The position numbers were made by a program, and so were the translations under genes. The notes below the pieces were generated by a model. It made no database searches, had not been told where the DNA came from, and saw nothing but the letters and a program-made list of their open reading frames with translations. Source: Chelatococcus sambhunathii (lineage in GTDB: Bacteria > Pseudomonadota > Alphaproteobacteria > Rhizobiales > Methylopilaceae). Taken from it: a stretch of 64,000 nucleotides of DNA. Positions 26,629 to 34,561 of this stretch are shown one piece after another (the first letter of the stretch is position 1; each line of letters begins with the position of its first letter). Where the stretch lies: assembly GCA_031316315.1 (NCBI GenBank), contig JADBEO010000006.1, forward strand, positions 1 through 64,000, read 5' to 3'.

Positions 26629-26937
26629 TCATCGGCTCCGGTCGCGGGCCGTCTTCAGCTCGTCGATGAGCACCGACGCCTCGGCCTTGGTGAGGTCGTC
26701 GCGGTAGGCGGCGGTCCCGGTCTCCTCCGACAGGGTCTTGAGGTACGAGGCCTGGGCGCCGGTCATCGGATCGTCGCCCGAAAGCCAATCGGCCGGATCC
26801 TTCTCGCCGTTGCTTTCGGGATCCGGGGCCGTCTTGGGGTTCGGCTCGACATGACGCGCTTCGCGGCTCGAAGCCGGCGCGTCAGAAGTGTGCGCAAGAC
26901 GTCCGGCGGTCTGGTCCATGTGCGGGTCTTCATGCAT
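26629..26937 (-). CDS. DUF3072 domain protein
   Basis: 102 residues from the ATG at 26937, with TAAGG eight bases upstream. Residues 1-50 are polar and probably disordered; the C-terminal about 50 residues (DPADWLSGDDPMTGAQASYLKTLSEETG...LTKAEASVLIDELK) match the small DUF3072 family, predicted to be a helical hairpin of unknown function. A perfect hairpin (GTTCCTGT...ACAGGAAC, 26951-26977) lies just upstream. Single gene, leftward. Confidence 0.75.
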   Translation of the reverse strand: MHEDPHMDQTAGRLAHTSDAPASSREARHVEPNPKTAPDPESNGEKDPADWLSGDDPMTGAQASYLKTLSEETGTAAYRDDLTKAEASVLIDELKTARDRSR

Positions 26938-26979
26938 AGGCTGAGCCTTAGTTCCTGTTTCGTTCCAACACAGGAACGT

Positions 26980-27009
26980 CGCGGCCGCGGGAGGGTTCCC
27001 ACGGCCGCG
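26980..27009. terminator. GC-rich hairpin after the BA14K-like gene
   Basis: CGCGGCCG and CGGCCGCG pair over 8 bp around a 14-base loop, 7 bp beyond the stop of the leftward BA14K-like gene. No T run follows on the minus strand, so efficiency is uncertain. Confidence 0.4.
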
Positions 27010-27016
27010 TTCGCTC

Positions 27017-27454
27017 TTACGGACAGGCGTGCCTGTTGCCGTCATAGCCGAGGTAAGTGCCGGAGCGCCAATCGTAGGAACGATACCGGTTCGCGCACCA
27101 GCGCTTGCTCGGCCCGCTCCGATGGGCCCGCGCCGCGCTCCCTGCGATGATCGCGCCTGCGGCGAGACCGGCGACGCCCGCGGCGACTGCGGCGCCGCCG
27201 CGACCGCGTCGATAGTGCCGGCGACCGTGCCAGCGGCCATGACGCCAACGGTGGCCGCCGCGCCAGCCTCGCTTACCGCGCCAGCGCACCTCCTGGAGCT
27301 CGCCGCTGTTCATCGCCGCAAGCGCGTTTTGGCGGACGGCGTCGACCGTTCTGGGTGAGGAGGCCGCTTCCGCCGCTTGGGCGCGCGGCGCGGTCTCGGC
27401 GAGGCCTGCGACGGCGGTCGCGCCGGCGACCGCGATGACGAACATACGCTTCAT
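27017..27454 (-). CDS. BA14K-family secreted protein
   Basis: 145 residues from the ATG at 27454, with AAGGAG six bases upstream. The signal peptide MKRMFVIAVAGATAVAGLAETAPRAQA ends in AQA. The mature part starts with a segment shared with the two following genes (SSPRTVDAVRQNALAAMNSGELQEV), then an Arg/Gly/His/Trp-rich stretch, a short hydrophobic helix (AAVAAGVAGLAAGAIIAG) and the BA14K motif WCANRYRSYDWRSGTYLGYDGNRHACP with its two cysteines. BA14K proteins were described in Brucella as immunoreactive and lectin-like. It is probably envelope-located. Transcriptionally it appears separate from the other two family members. Confidence 0.85.
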   Translation of the reverse strand: MKRMFVIAVAGATAVAGLAETAPRAQAAEAASSPRTVDAVRQNALAAMNSGELQEVRWRGKRGWRGGHRWRHGRWHGRRHYRRGRGGAAVAAGVAGLAAGAIIAGSAARAHRSGPSKRWCANRYRSYDWRSGTYLGYDGNRHACP

Positions 27455-27589
27455 TTCATTCTCCTTGCTCGGCCCGCCATGAGCTGGCGGGTTACGCGCC
27501 TCGTTTGGACAACGGGTCGAGATACGGACCGTTGCCTCCCGCGCGTTCACGCCGGTTCAAGCCCGCGAGAGCGGGACGTGAGGGACGGA

Positions 27590-27620
27590 AAAGAAAAACC
27601 CCGGCGCTGAGCGCCGGGGT
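27590..27620 (-). terminator. Intrinsic terminator of the 27644-27991 gene
   Basis: On the minus strand a 10-bp stem (ACCCCGGCGC / GCGCCGGGGT, 3-base loop) is followed by TTTTTCTTTT, a textbook rho-independent terminator. It starts 23 bp after the stop. Confidence 0.85.
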
Positions 27621-27643
27621 CAAGGATCGTGGGTGAAGACGCG

Positions 27644-27991
27644 TCAGCGCTGACGCAGAGGCCGCAGCATTCTAGGCGTGTAATTGCATCGACGGCCATA
27701 CCACTTGCCGCGGCTGCACCAGTGGCCGCGCCGGTGGATGTAACGGAGCGAATAGCGGCGCGGGACCCAGCGCCGCTTCACGGAGCGCCGACGATGCCAG
27801 CGACGATGAGCGACGCTCTGGAGATCGCCGGCCTGCATCGCGGCGAGGCCGTCCGCACGCACGTTCTCGCGGAGCTGTTCGAGGGTCCGCGGCGACGCGG
27901 AGGCTGGACCAGCCTGGGCCTGCGGCGCGGTTTCGATCACGCCCGATACGGCGAACACGCCGGCCAGCGCGTAGAGCAGGGTCTTCTTCAT
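27644..27991 (-). CDS. Secreted Arg/Trp-rich small protein (tandem paralogue)
   Basis: 115 residues. Signal peptide MKKTLLYALAGVFAVSGVIETAPQAQA, then ASPRTLEQLRENVRADGLAAMQAGDLQSV, closely similar to both neighbouring family members. The rest is extremely basic (HRRWHRRRSVKRRWVPRRYS, then RRGHWCSRGKWYGRRCNYTPRM) with two cysteines that could form a disulfide. No BA14K end motif is present. Function unknown; high charge suggests binding to polyanions such as LPS or nucleic acid, which is inference. It has its own strong terminator. Confidence 0.75.
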   Translation of the reverse strand: MKKTLLYALAGVFAVSGVIETAPQAQAGPASASPRTLEQLRENVRADGLAAMQAGDLQSVAHRRWHRRRSVKRRWVPRRYSLRYIHRRGHWCSRGKWYGRRCNYTPRMLRPLRQR

Positions 27992-28087
27992 CTCAATTTC
28001 TCCCGTGGTCCCGCCACTCCGTCGCCTGCGGACGCCGCCTCGCTACGGGGCGGCCCACCACATCGTGCGGATCCGATTGATCTGATG

Positions 28088-28114
28088 AAAAACCCCGGCG
28101 CGATCGCGCCGGGG
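28088..28114 (-). terminator. Intrinsic terminator of the 28133-28561 gene
   Basis: A 22-base perfect palindrome (CCCCGGCGCG centred on AT) lies 19 bp after the stop and is followed on the minus strand by TTTTTC. Strong rho-independent terminator. Confidence 0.85.
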
Positions 28115-28132
28115 GCTGATTGAATTATAGCG

Positions 28133-28561
28133 TCAGAGCCTGATCCGGACGCCGAAGCCGGGCCCGCGCCGATAGCAGCGACGGCCGTGCCAGCGACGAC
28201 CGCCACACCAGCGCCGACCACCGTAGTAATAGCGGGGACCCCAGTAGCGACGACCGCCATACCAGCGGCGCCCGCCCCAGCGACGGCCGCCGTAGAACCG
28301 CCGTCCGCGCCATCCGCGATGCCCGCGCCAACCCCGATGACCGCGCCAGCCGCGATGGCCGCCGCGCCAGCCGCGTCGGCCGACCGTCTGGAGATCGCCG
28401 GCGGCCATCTCGTTCATGGCCTCGCTGCGGACCTTCGCGCGAAGCTGGTCGAGAGAGCGCACGCTCGGCTGGGCCTCGCCGGCCTGAGCCTGTGGGGCGG
28501 TCTCAGCCACGCCCGCGACTGCGAACACCGTCGCCAAGGTGTAGATGAGCGTTTTCTTCAT
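28133..28561 (-). CDS. Secreted Gly/Arg/Trp/Tyr-rich repeat protein (tandem paralogue)
   Basis: 142 residues. Signal peptide MKKTLIYTLATVFAVAGVAETAPQAQA, then SVRSLDQLRAKVRSEAMNEMAAGDLQTV as in the adjacent genes. The mature region is a tandem array of GWRGHR units (about four copies near residues 65-88) followed by GGRRW/GGRRY units and a cysteine pair in WCGGRRWHGRRC. It is exported and very basic. The repeats resemble Gly/Arg/Trp-rich cell-surface or moulting-type low-complexity proteins, but I know no function. The unusually regular repeat makes it prone to length variation. Confidence 0.75.
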   Translation of the reverse strand: MKKTLIYTLATVFAVAGVAETAPQAQAGEAQPSVRSLDQLRAKVRSEAMNEMAAGDLQTVGRRGWRGGHRGWRGHRGWRGHRGWRGRRFYGGRRWGGRRWYGGRRYWGPRYYYGGRRWCGGRRWHGRRCYRRGPGFGVRIRL

Positions 28562-28757
28562 CAGGTTTCTCCGTTTCTGGGGCGCGCGTCGCCGCGCGCC
28601 TTGAAGGCGTCACCCCACCGCTTCAAAAACTCCGCAATCCGACATGCGGTTGCGTCGGCGGCGCACGACCACGTAACGTTCCTGTGATCGAAATGGTTGC
28701 GGCTTGGTCTCGGCCGTCGCGCGCGCTTTCTCTACCCAAGGCTAAAGAGGGACGCCC

Positions 28758-29828
28758 ATGAGGATCGCAGCCGCCCTGGCCGCAGCTTGCCTGTTCTGCG
28801 CGCCGGCGTGGGCGTCGGAGACCCGCCACGAGTCATGGACGGTCGCCTGTGCGGACGGTCCGGCGCGCCTCGACTGCCGGATTTCGACCGAGGAGGCCGC
28901 GGCGGGCGCCCGGATCGTCCGCCTCGTGGTTTCGCGCGAGGCGACCAAGGCCGCGCCGACCCGGCTGAACCTGACGCTCCTGGAGCCGGCGCTCGCGCCG
29001 CCGCGTCCGCGCCTCGCGCTGGCGGTCGACGGCGGGCCGCCGGTCCGCTTCGCGTCGGGGTCCGACCTGACGACGTCGCCGGGCCCTGAGCCCGGCTCGG
29101 TCACGCTCGGCATGTCGGACGCGGCGGCGAAGCGGCTGCTGCCGTTCCTGCGCCGGGGCAAATCTGTCGAGGTCACCGTGACGGGGGACGGCGGCCAGCC
29201 GATTTCCGCGACGCTCGACCTGCCCGGCTTCGCGGCCGCCGCGGCCGAGGTCGACGGCCGCCAGAATCGGAAGGACCCGAAGGATACGATCGCCGAGCTG
29301 ATCGGCGGCGGCAGTCCCGCGGCGCTGGCGGGCCGGCTGCGCGACGTCGCCCGCGACGCGGTGCCTGAGACGCTCAAGAAGACCATGGTCGCGCGCGACT
29401 GTCCGGTCTGGGACCAGGCCGAGTCGAGCCCGTCCTTCCTCGCCGACGAGTCCTTCGCCGCCGATCTCGGCGACGGGCGGACGCTCTGGGCGATCGTCTG
29501 CGCCGCAGGCTCCTACAACGCGGATTTCGCGCTGTTCGTCGAGGACCCCTCGAAGGCCGCGGACCGTTTCGAGTCGCTTCTGTTCGCCACCTTCGTCGAG
29601 GCGATCGGCTGGACAGGCGCGGATACCCTCGCCAACGTCACCTACGATCCGGAGAAGCGCGAGCTGAAGGCCTTCGACAAGGGCCGCGGCGCCGGCGACT
29701 GCGGACAGATGGGGCTGTGGGAATGGGTCGGCGCAGCGTTCCGGATGATCGAGTACCGCGCCAAGGACGAATGCGACGGCGTCGCCAAGCCGGAAAGCTT
29801 TCCCATCGTGTTCCGCGGCGAGAAGTAG
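28758..29828 (+). CDS. DUF1176 periplasmic protein
   Basis: 356 residues with a signal peptide (MRIAAALAAACLFCAPAWA). The N-terminal part, SWTVACADGPARLDCRIS, resembles the invasion-associated-locus-B type of fold. The C-terminal half carries the DUF1176 pattern: GRTLWAIVCAAGSYNADFALFV, then GRGAGDCGQMGLWEWVGAAFRMIEYRAKDECDG and a terminal FPIVFR. Six cysteines are spread through the mature part, consistent with disulfides in the periplasm. Function unknown. It stands alone between the small basic secreted proteins and ku. Confidence 0.8.
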   Translation: MRIAAALAAACLFCAPAWASETRHESWTVACADGPARLDCRISTEEAAAGARIVRLVVSREATKAAPTRLNLTLLEPALAPPRPRLALAVDGGPPVRFASGSDLTTSPGPEPGSVTLGMSDAAAKRLLPFLRRGKSVEVTVTGDGGQPISATLDLPGFAAAAAEVDGRQNRKDPKDTIAELIGGGSPAALAGRLRDVARDAVPETLKKTMVARDCPVWDQAESSPSFLADESFAADLGDGRTLWAIVCAAGSYNADFALFVEDPSKAADRFESLLFATFVEAIGWTGADTLANVTYDPEKRELKAFDKGRGAGDCGQMGLWEWVGAAFRMIEYRAKDECDGVAKPESFPIVFRGEK

Positions 29829-29919
29829 GCGCGGCGGGGGCGTCACCTGCCGGACGCCGCTGCGGAACCTATTCCGCGCGGCGCCGGTTGTGCTCGCGGA
29901 TCACGAGGAGCGTGAAGGC

Positions 29920-30729
29920 GTGGCCGGTCGACCGTTCTGGAAGGGCTATCTGAAACTCTCCCTCGTCACCTGCCCGGTGGCGATGACGCCTGCGACCTCC
30001 GAGAGCGAGCGGGTGCGCTTCCACGTGCTGAACGCCAGGACAGGCAACCGCGTCGTCAGTGAATATGTCGACAGCGTCACCGGCAAACCGGTCGAGCGCG
30101 AGGACGAGGTCAAAGGCTATCCGCGCGGCGAGGACGAGCATGTCATGCTCGAGGACGAGGAGCTCGACGCCGTCGCGCTCGAGACCACGCATACCATCGA
30201 CATCGAGATGTTCTGCCCGCGCGAGAGCGTCGGATGGATCTGGTACGACAAGCCGCACTACCTGACGCCGGACGACAAGGTCGGCGAGGAGGCCTTTTCG
30301 GTGATCCGCGAGGCGATGGCGGCGACCGACATGGTCGGGATTTCGCGCGTGGTGCTCTATCGCCGGGAACGCGCCGTGCTGCTGGAGCCGCGCGACAACG
30401 GCATTGTGCTCTGGACGCTGCGATACGGCGACGAGGTGCGCGACCCGCAGGACTATTTCGGCGGCCTCGCCGAGGCCAAGCCAGACGCGAAGCTGCTGTC
30501 GCTGGTCAAGACGCTGATCGACGAGCGGACCAAGCTGTGGTCGGCGGACATGGTCGACGATCCGGTGCAGCAGAGGTTGCTCGACCTGATCGCCTCGAAG
30601 AAGAAGGGCCGCAAGAAGGCCGCGAAGCGCAAGGCCGAGGCGGCGCCGGAGACGGGCAACGTCATCAACATCATGGACGCGCTGAAGAAGAGCCTCGCCG
30701 CCGAGGGCGGCAAGGGCAAGCGGGGGTAG
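29920..30729 (+). CDS. ku: Non-homologous end-joining protein Ku (first copy)
   Basis: 269 residues from a GTG at 29920, giving VAGRPFWKGYLKLSLVTCPVAM, the conserved Ku start; GAGGAG is about 9 bases upstream. The beta-barrel core follows (VRFHVLNARTGNRVVSEYVDSVTGKPVEREDEVKGYPRGEDEHVML). It forms a ring dimer on DNA ends and recruits LigD. The C-terminal tail is Lys-rich (SKKKGRKKAAKRKAE), as in other bacterial Ku proteins with DNA-binding tails, and ends in a helical NVINIMDALKKSLA segment. It is convergent with the ligD-ku operon, from which a repeat element separates it. Confidence 0.93.
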   Translation: MAGRPFWKGYLKLSLVTCPVAMTPATSESERVRFHVLNARTGNRVVSEYVDSVTGKPVEREDEVKGYPRGEDEHVMLEDEELDAVALETTHTIDIEMFCPRESVGWIWYDKPHYLTPDDKVGEEAFSVIREAMAATDMVGISRVVLYRRERAVLLEPRDNGIVLWTLRYGDEVRDPQDYFGGLAEAKPDAKLLSLVKTLIDERTKLWSADMVDDPVQQRLLDLIASKKKGRKKAAKRKAEAAPETGNVINIMDALKKSLAAEGGKGKRG

Positions 30730-30754
30730 CGCTGTCCGATCGGAATGGCACAGT

Positions 30755-30902
30755 CGTCATGCCCGGACTTTGATCCGGGCGTCCATCTATAAGGAACTCG
30801 AACATTCCGAGTTCCTCTCCAAAGAGGCGGAGTCGGAAACATCCGACTTCACTGGCGCGTCCGCGCCCCGATAGACCCCCGGGTCAAGCCCCGGGTGACG
30901 AA
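30755..30902. repeat. Intergenic repeat, left copy flanking ligD-ku
   Basis: About 148 bp beginning CGTCATGCCCGG and ending CCCCGGGTGACG, so its ends are inverted with respect to each other. Inside are two hairpin-like units sharing GGAAACATCCGACTTC. A homologous copy in the same orientation lies at 34395-34539. It also falls between the convergent stops of the first ku and ligD and may act as a terminator. Confidence 0.75.
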
Positions 30903-30920
30903 GCGTTTCGGGCGATACTC

Positions 30921-33416
30921 TCACGCCGCCTTCCGTCCCGCCTTTCCGCCGCTCGTCTTCGGGATGGGCGCCGCCGCCTTTCGGAAATCCTTCCACGGAT
31001 CGGACGAGAGAGCCGCCAGCCGGGTCGGCATGTTGTCGACCGTGAAGTAGGCCGGGCCGATCGCCGGCCCGAGTTCCTCCCAGGCGAGCGGGGCGGACAC
31101 CGCCGCGCCCGGACGGGCGCGCGTCGAATAGGGCGCGACCGCCGTCGCGCCGCGGCCGTTGCGCAGGTAGTCGACCAGGATTTTTCCCTTGCGCTTCGCC
31201 TTGGAGACCGTCGCGACATAGGCGTCGGGCTCGTCGGCGGCCATGGACTCGGCGATCGACTTCGTGAAGGCCTTGGTCTCCGTCCAGTCGGCGCGCGGCT
31301 TCAGCGGCGCGACGACATGCAGACCCTTGCCGCCGGAGGTCTTCACGAAGGCGACGAGACCAGCCTCCTCGAGCCGCCGCTTCACGTCCCGCGCCGCCTC
31401 GATCACCCGCTCCCAGGAGACGCCGTCGCCGGGATCGAGGTCCATGATGATCATGTCGGGCCGTTCGAGCTCGGTGATGGTTGAGCCCCAGGGATGGATC
31501 TCCAGCACCCCGCCCTGAACGAGGCCGAGCAGGCCCTCGCGGCCGTCGATCGTCAGCAGCGGCTGGTCGTCGGTCGGGTCCTTGTACTCGCCGATGTGCT
31601 TGTTCATGCCCTTCCAGGCGTGCTTCTGGAAAAAGCACTGCTCGGTCACGCCGCCCGGACACCGCAGCAGCGACAGCGGGCGACCGACCACGAAGGGCGC
31701 GATCTTGGGCCAGACCTCCATGTAATAGTCGGCGAGCCCCTGCTTGGTGACGCCGCTGTCCGGCCAATAGATCCGATCCGGATGGGTGAGCTTGACGCTC
31801 GGCGCGGCGACCTTGGGCGCCTGCCCGGCGTCGTCGGTCTCGCGCGAAACCTCCTCGGCGGGCTTGTCCTCGCGCAAGCCCCGAAAGGCTGCGTGGCGCA
31901 GATGATGGTCGCCCGTCCAGGCGCGGAACTCGATCTCAGCGACGAGTTCCGGCTTCACGTAATTGAGGCCGCGCGCCTCGTCGGAGGTGAGCTTCGCCGC
32001 AAACGGCGATGACTTCGTCTTGAGCGCGTCCAGCCGCTTGAACAGGTCGGCGGCGACGGCCGCCGTGAACCCCGTGCCCACCCGTCCGACGTGGACAAGC
32101 TTGCCGGCCTCATAGGCGCCAAGCGCGAGCGAGCCGATCGCCTTCGCCGACGTGCTCGACGGCGTGAAGCCGCCGATGACGAACTCCTGCCGATGCGAGC
32201 ACTTCGACTTCAGCCACGTCCGTCCCCGGCCCGAGGCGTAGGGCGCGTCGCGGTCCTTCGAGACGACGCCCTCGAGGCTCAGGCGACAAGCGTGCTGGAG
32301 CACCATCGAGCCGTTCTCCTCGAAGTGCTCGCTGAGCCTGAGAATGCCGTTCGGCTTCTCGATCAGGCCCGCCAGGGCCGCCTTACGGTCGACAAGCCTG
32401 CAGGGCGTCAGATCGAAACCGTCGAGGTACGGGAGATCGAAGACATAGAAGACGAAGCCGTTCGTGCGGCCCTCGCTCAGCGCCTGCTGGAGCGCGGAGA
32501 AATCCGAGGCGCCGGCGTCGTTCTCGACCACGAGTTCGCCGTCGATCACCGCCTGCTCGACCGGAAGCGCTTTCAGCGCCTCCACCAGCTGCTTGCCGAA
32601 GCGCTCGGTCCAGTCGAGGCCGCTGCGGGTCATCAGGCGCACCTCGCCGCGGTCGATGTGGGCGATCAGCCGGTAGCCGTCGAACTTGATCTCGTGCAGC
32701 CATTTGGCGCCCGACGGCGCCTTCGGAACCAGCGTCGCGAGCGCCGGCTGCACGAAATCAGGCAGGGCGGCCTTCTTCGCCCTCTTGAGCTTCGAAGGAT
32801 CGACGCGCGGGCCTTCGATCTTGCCGGTCTTGGACGACCAGCCCGGCGCCTCCTTCGCCACCTGGTCGAGGTTCCGGCCGGTCTTCACAGAGTCCGGCAT
32901 CTCCTCGAGGATATCGGGGTCGGCGGCGGTACGCGCCGCATCGTCCTCGCCCTTGATCAGCAGCCAGTTCTCGCGCTTCTCGCCCCGCCGCTGCGCCATG
33001 CGAACGAGGCGCCAGCGGCCGGAGAGCTTTTCTCCGTGCAGCTCGAATTCGAGATGGCCTTTCCTATAACCCTTCGCCGCGTCGCCGACCGGCGTCCAGC
33101 TGCCGCGGTCCCACAGGATCACCGTCCCGCCGCCATACTCGCCCTTCGGGATCGTCCCCTCGAACTCGCCATATTCGAGCGGATGGTCCTCGACATGAAC
33201 GGCGAGTCGCTTCTCGCCGGGCACCAGACTGGGGCCTTTGGTCACCGCCCAGCTCTTCAGCACGCCGTCCATCTCGAGCCTGAGATCGTAGTGCAGGCGC
33301 GTCGCGTCGTGCTTCTGGATGAGATAGGCGTCGCCTGAACTAGGCGATCCGTCCGCGCCGGCCGGCTCGCTGGTTTTCTTGAAGTCGCGCTTCTTGCGGT
33401 AGACGTCGAGAGCCAT
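30921..33416 (-). CDS. ligD: Multidomain ATP-dependent DNA ligase D
   Basis: 831 residues with all three LigD modules. The 3'-phosphoesterase is N-terminal (about 15-150: IQKHDATRLHYDLRLEMDGV, VEDHPLEYGEFEGTIPKGEYGGG). The ATP ligase is central, with the adenylated lysine in LHEIKFDGYR and motif ELVVEN, then EGVVSKDRDAPY. The primase-polymerase is C-terminal (about 560-820: IYWPDSGVTKQGLADYY, MIIMDLDPGDG). The module order PE-ligase-polymerase is the one usual in proteobacteria. With Ku it repairs double-strand breaks by end joining. The ATG lies 3 bp after the second ku stop, so they are co-transcribed. The tail is Lys/Ala-rich. Confidence 0.95.
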   Translation of the reverse strand: MALDVYRKKRDFKKTSEPAGADGSPSSGDAYLIQKHDATRLHYDLRLEMDGVLKSWAVTKGPSLVPGEKRLAVHVEDHPLEYGEFEGTIPKGEYGGGTVILWDRGSWTPVGDAAKGYRKGHLEFELHGEKLSGRWRLVRMAQRRGEKRENWLLIKGEDDAARTAADPDILEEMPDSVKTGRNLDQVAKEAPGWSSKTGKIEGPRVDPSKLKRAKKAALPDFVQPALATLVPKAPSGAKWLHEIKFDGYRLIAHIDRGEVRLMTRSGLDWTERFGKQLVEALKALPVEQAVIDGELVVENDAGASDFSALQQALSEGRTNGFVFYVFDLPYLDGFDLTPCRLVDRKAALAGLIEKPNGILRLSEHFEENGSMVLQHACRLSLEGVVSKDRDAPYASGRGRTWLKSKCSHRQEFVIGGFTPSSTSAKAIGSLALGAYEAGKLVHVGRVGTGFTAAVAADLFKRLDALKTKSSPFAAKLTSDEARGLNYVKPELVAEIEFRAWTGDHHLRHAAFRGLREDKPAEEVSRETDDAGQAPKVAAPSVKLTHPDRIYWPDSGVTKQGLADYYMEVWPKIAPFVVGRPLSLLRCPGGVTEQCFFQKHAWKGMNKHIGEYKDPTDDQPLLTIDGREGLLGLVQGGVLEIHPWGSTITELERPDMIIMDLDPGDGVSWERVIEAARDVKRRLEEAGLVAFVKTSGGKGLHVVAPLKPRADWTETKAFTKSIAESMAADEPDAYVATVSKAKRKGKILVDYLRNGRGATAVAPYSTRARPGAAVSAPLAWEELGPAIGPAYFTVDNMPTRLAALSSDPWKDFRKAAAPIPKTSGGKAGRKAA

Positions 33417-33419
33417 CGC

Positions 33420-34298
33420 TCAGCTCGCCTTCCGGCGCTCCGCCGGCGCCGCCGTTTTGCGCGCGCCGCCAGATTTGGCGCGCGCGGCCGGCTTCTTTGG
33501 AGCTGCTTCGGAGCTCTCCGAACCGCCGAGGCGAGCGCTGCTGCGCAGCGCCTCCATGAGGTCGGTGACCTTCGCCGGTGGCTTCGGCTTCTTCGCCTTG
33601 ATCGGCTTGCCCTCGATCTTCGCCTTGACGAGATCGGCGAGCGCCGCCTCGTAGCGGTCATCGAATTTGGACGGGTCGTACTCGCCGCGCTTGGTCGAGA
33701 TGATGTGCCTGGCGAGATCCAGCATCTCGGCGTCGATCTTCGTCTTCGGCACGCCCTCGAAAGCGTCCTTCGAGGAGCGCACCTCGTAGTCGAAATTGAG
33801 CGTGGTCGCGACGAGGCCGACGCCGTGCGGGCGGATCAGGAGCGTACGCTCGCGGCGGAACAGCACCGTGCGGGCGAGCGCCGCCACCTTCTTGGCGCGC
33901 ATGCCCTCCCGGATCAGCGCGAAGGCCTCCTCCGCCGCCTTGTCCGCCGGGGCGAGATAATAGGGCTTGTCGAAATAGACGTCGTCGACGGCGGAGCAGG
34001 CGAGGAAGGCGTCGACCGCTAAAGTCTTGTCGCTCTGCGGAATCGTCGCGGCGACTTCCTCCTTGTCGAGCATCAGATATTCGCCGGACGAGACCTCATA
34101 GCCCTTGACCTGATCCTCGCTGTCGACCGGCTTGCCCGTCTCGACGTCGATATACTGCCTGCGCACCCTGTTGCCGGTGTCGCGGTTCAACGTGTGGAAT
34201 GCGATGCGGTCCGAGGCCGATGCGGCGGTGTAGAGCGCGACCGGACAGGCGACCTCGCCGACCTTGAGAAAGCCCTTCCAGTTCGCCCTCGGCGCCAC
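33420..34298 (-). CDS. ku: Non-homologous end-joining protein Ku (second copy)
   Basis: 292 residues from a GTG with AAGGAG seven bases upstream. The core reads MAPRANWKGFLKVGEVACPVALYTAASASDRIAFHTLNRDTGNRVRRQYIDVETGKPVDSEDQVKGYEV, clearly Ku but only moderately similar to the first copy. The C-terminal about 60 residues are Lys/Ala/Pro-rich (AKKPKPPAKVTDLMEALRSS...ARKTAAPAERR), a likely DNA-binding tail. It leads the ku-ligD operon. Paralogous Ku proteins acting together are known from Sinorhizobium meliloti. Confidence 0.93.
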   Translation of the reverse strand: MAPRANWKGFLKVGEVACPVALYTAASASDRIAFHTLNRDTGNRVRRQYIDVETGKPVDSEDQVKGYEVSSGEYLMLDKEEVAATIPQSDKTLAVDAFLACSAVDDVYFDKPYYLAPADKAAEEAFALIREGMRAKKVAALARTVLFRRERTLLIRPHGVGLVATTLNFDYEVRSSKDAFEGVPKTKIDAEMLDLARHIISTKRGEYDPSKFDDRYEAALADLVKAKIEGKPIKAKKPKPPAKVTDLMEALRSSARLGGSESSEAAPKKPAARAKSGGARKTAAPAERRKAS

Positions 34299-34394
34299 GG
34301 CTTAACTCCTTGAAAAACGAGTCGGAACGCCGCCGGAAAGGACTCCGTTCCGCGCGCCCCGGAGCGAATGTCCGGCCCGCAGAAGCGCTCCCCT

Positions 34395-34539
34395 CGTCAT
34401 GCCCGGGCTTGACCCGGGCATCCATCGCGGGAAACTCGGATGTTTCCGAGTTTCCCATTGGGATGGCGAAGTCGGAAACATCCGACTTCGCTGGCGCGTC
34501 CGCGCCCGATGGACCCCCGGGTCAAGCCCGGGGGTGACG
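34395..34539. repeat. Intergenic repeat, right copy flanking ligD-ku
   Basis: About 145 bp beginning CGTCATGCCCGGGC and ending GGGGGTGACG, in the same orientation as the copy at 30755-30902. It includes GTCGGAAACATCCGACTTCG and GCGTCCGCGCCC segments shared nearly base for base. It separates the ku-ligD promoter from the nadE stop. The two copies bracket a 3.5-kb segment holding exactly ku and ligD. Confidence 0.75.
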
Positions 34540-34561
34540 CTGCGACGTTTCGGGACCCTAG

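Noticed and set aside
28297-28370. Short tandem repeats taken as a possible CRISPR-like array
   Set aside because: The units are in-frame 18-bp coding repeats (GWRGHR) with no spacers and no cas genes nearby.
30755-30902. Repeat with inverted ends considered as a miniature insertion sequence
   Set aside because: No target-site duplication is visible and the mosaic of hairpins fits a common intergenic repeat family better; a mobile origin is not shown.
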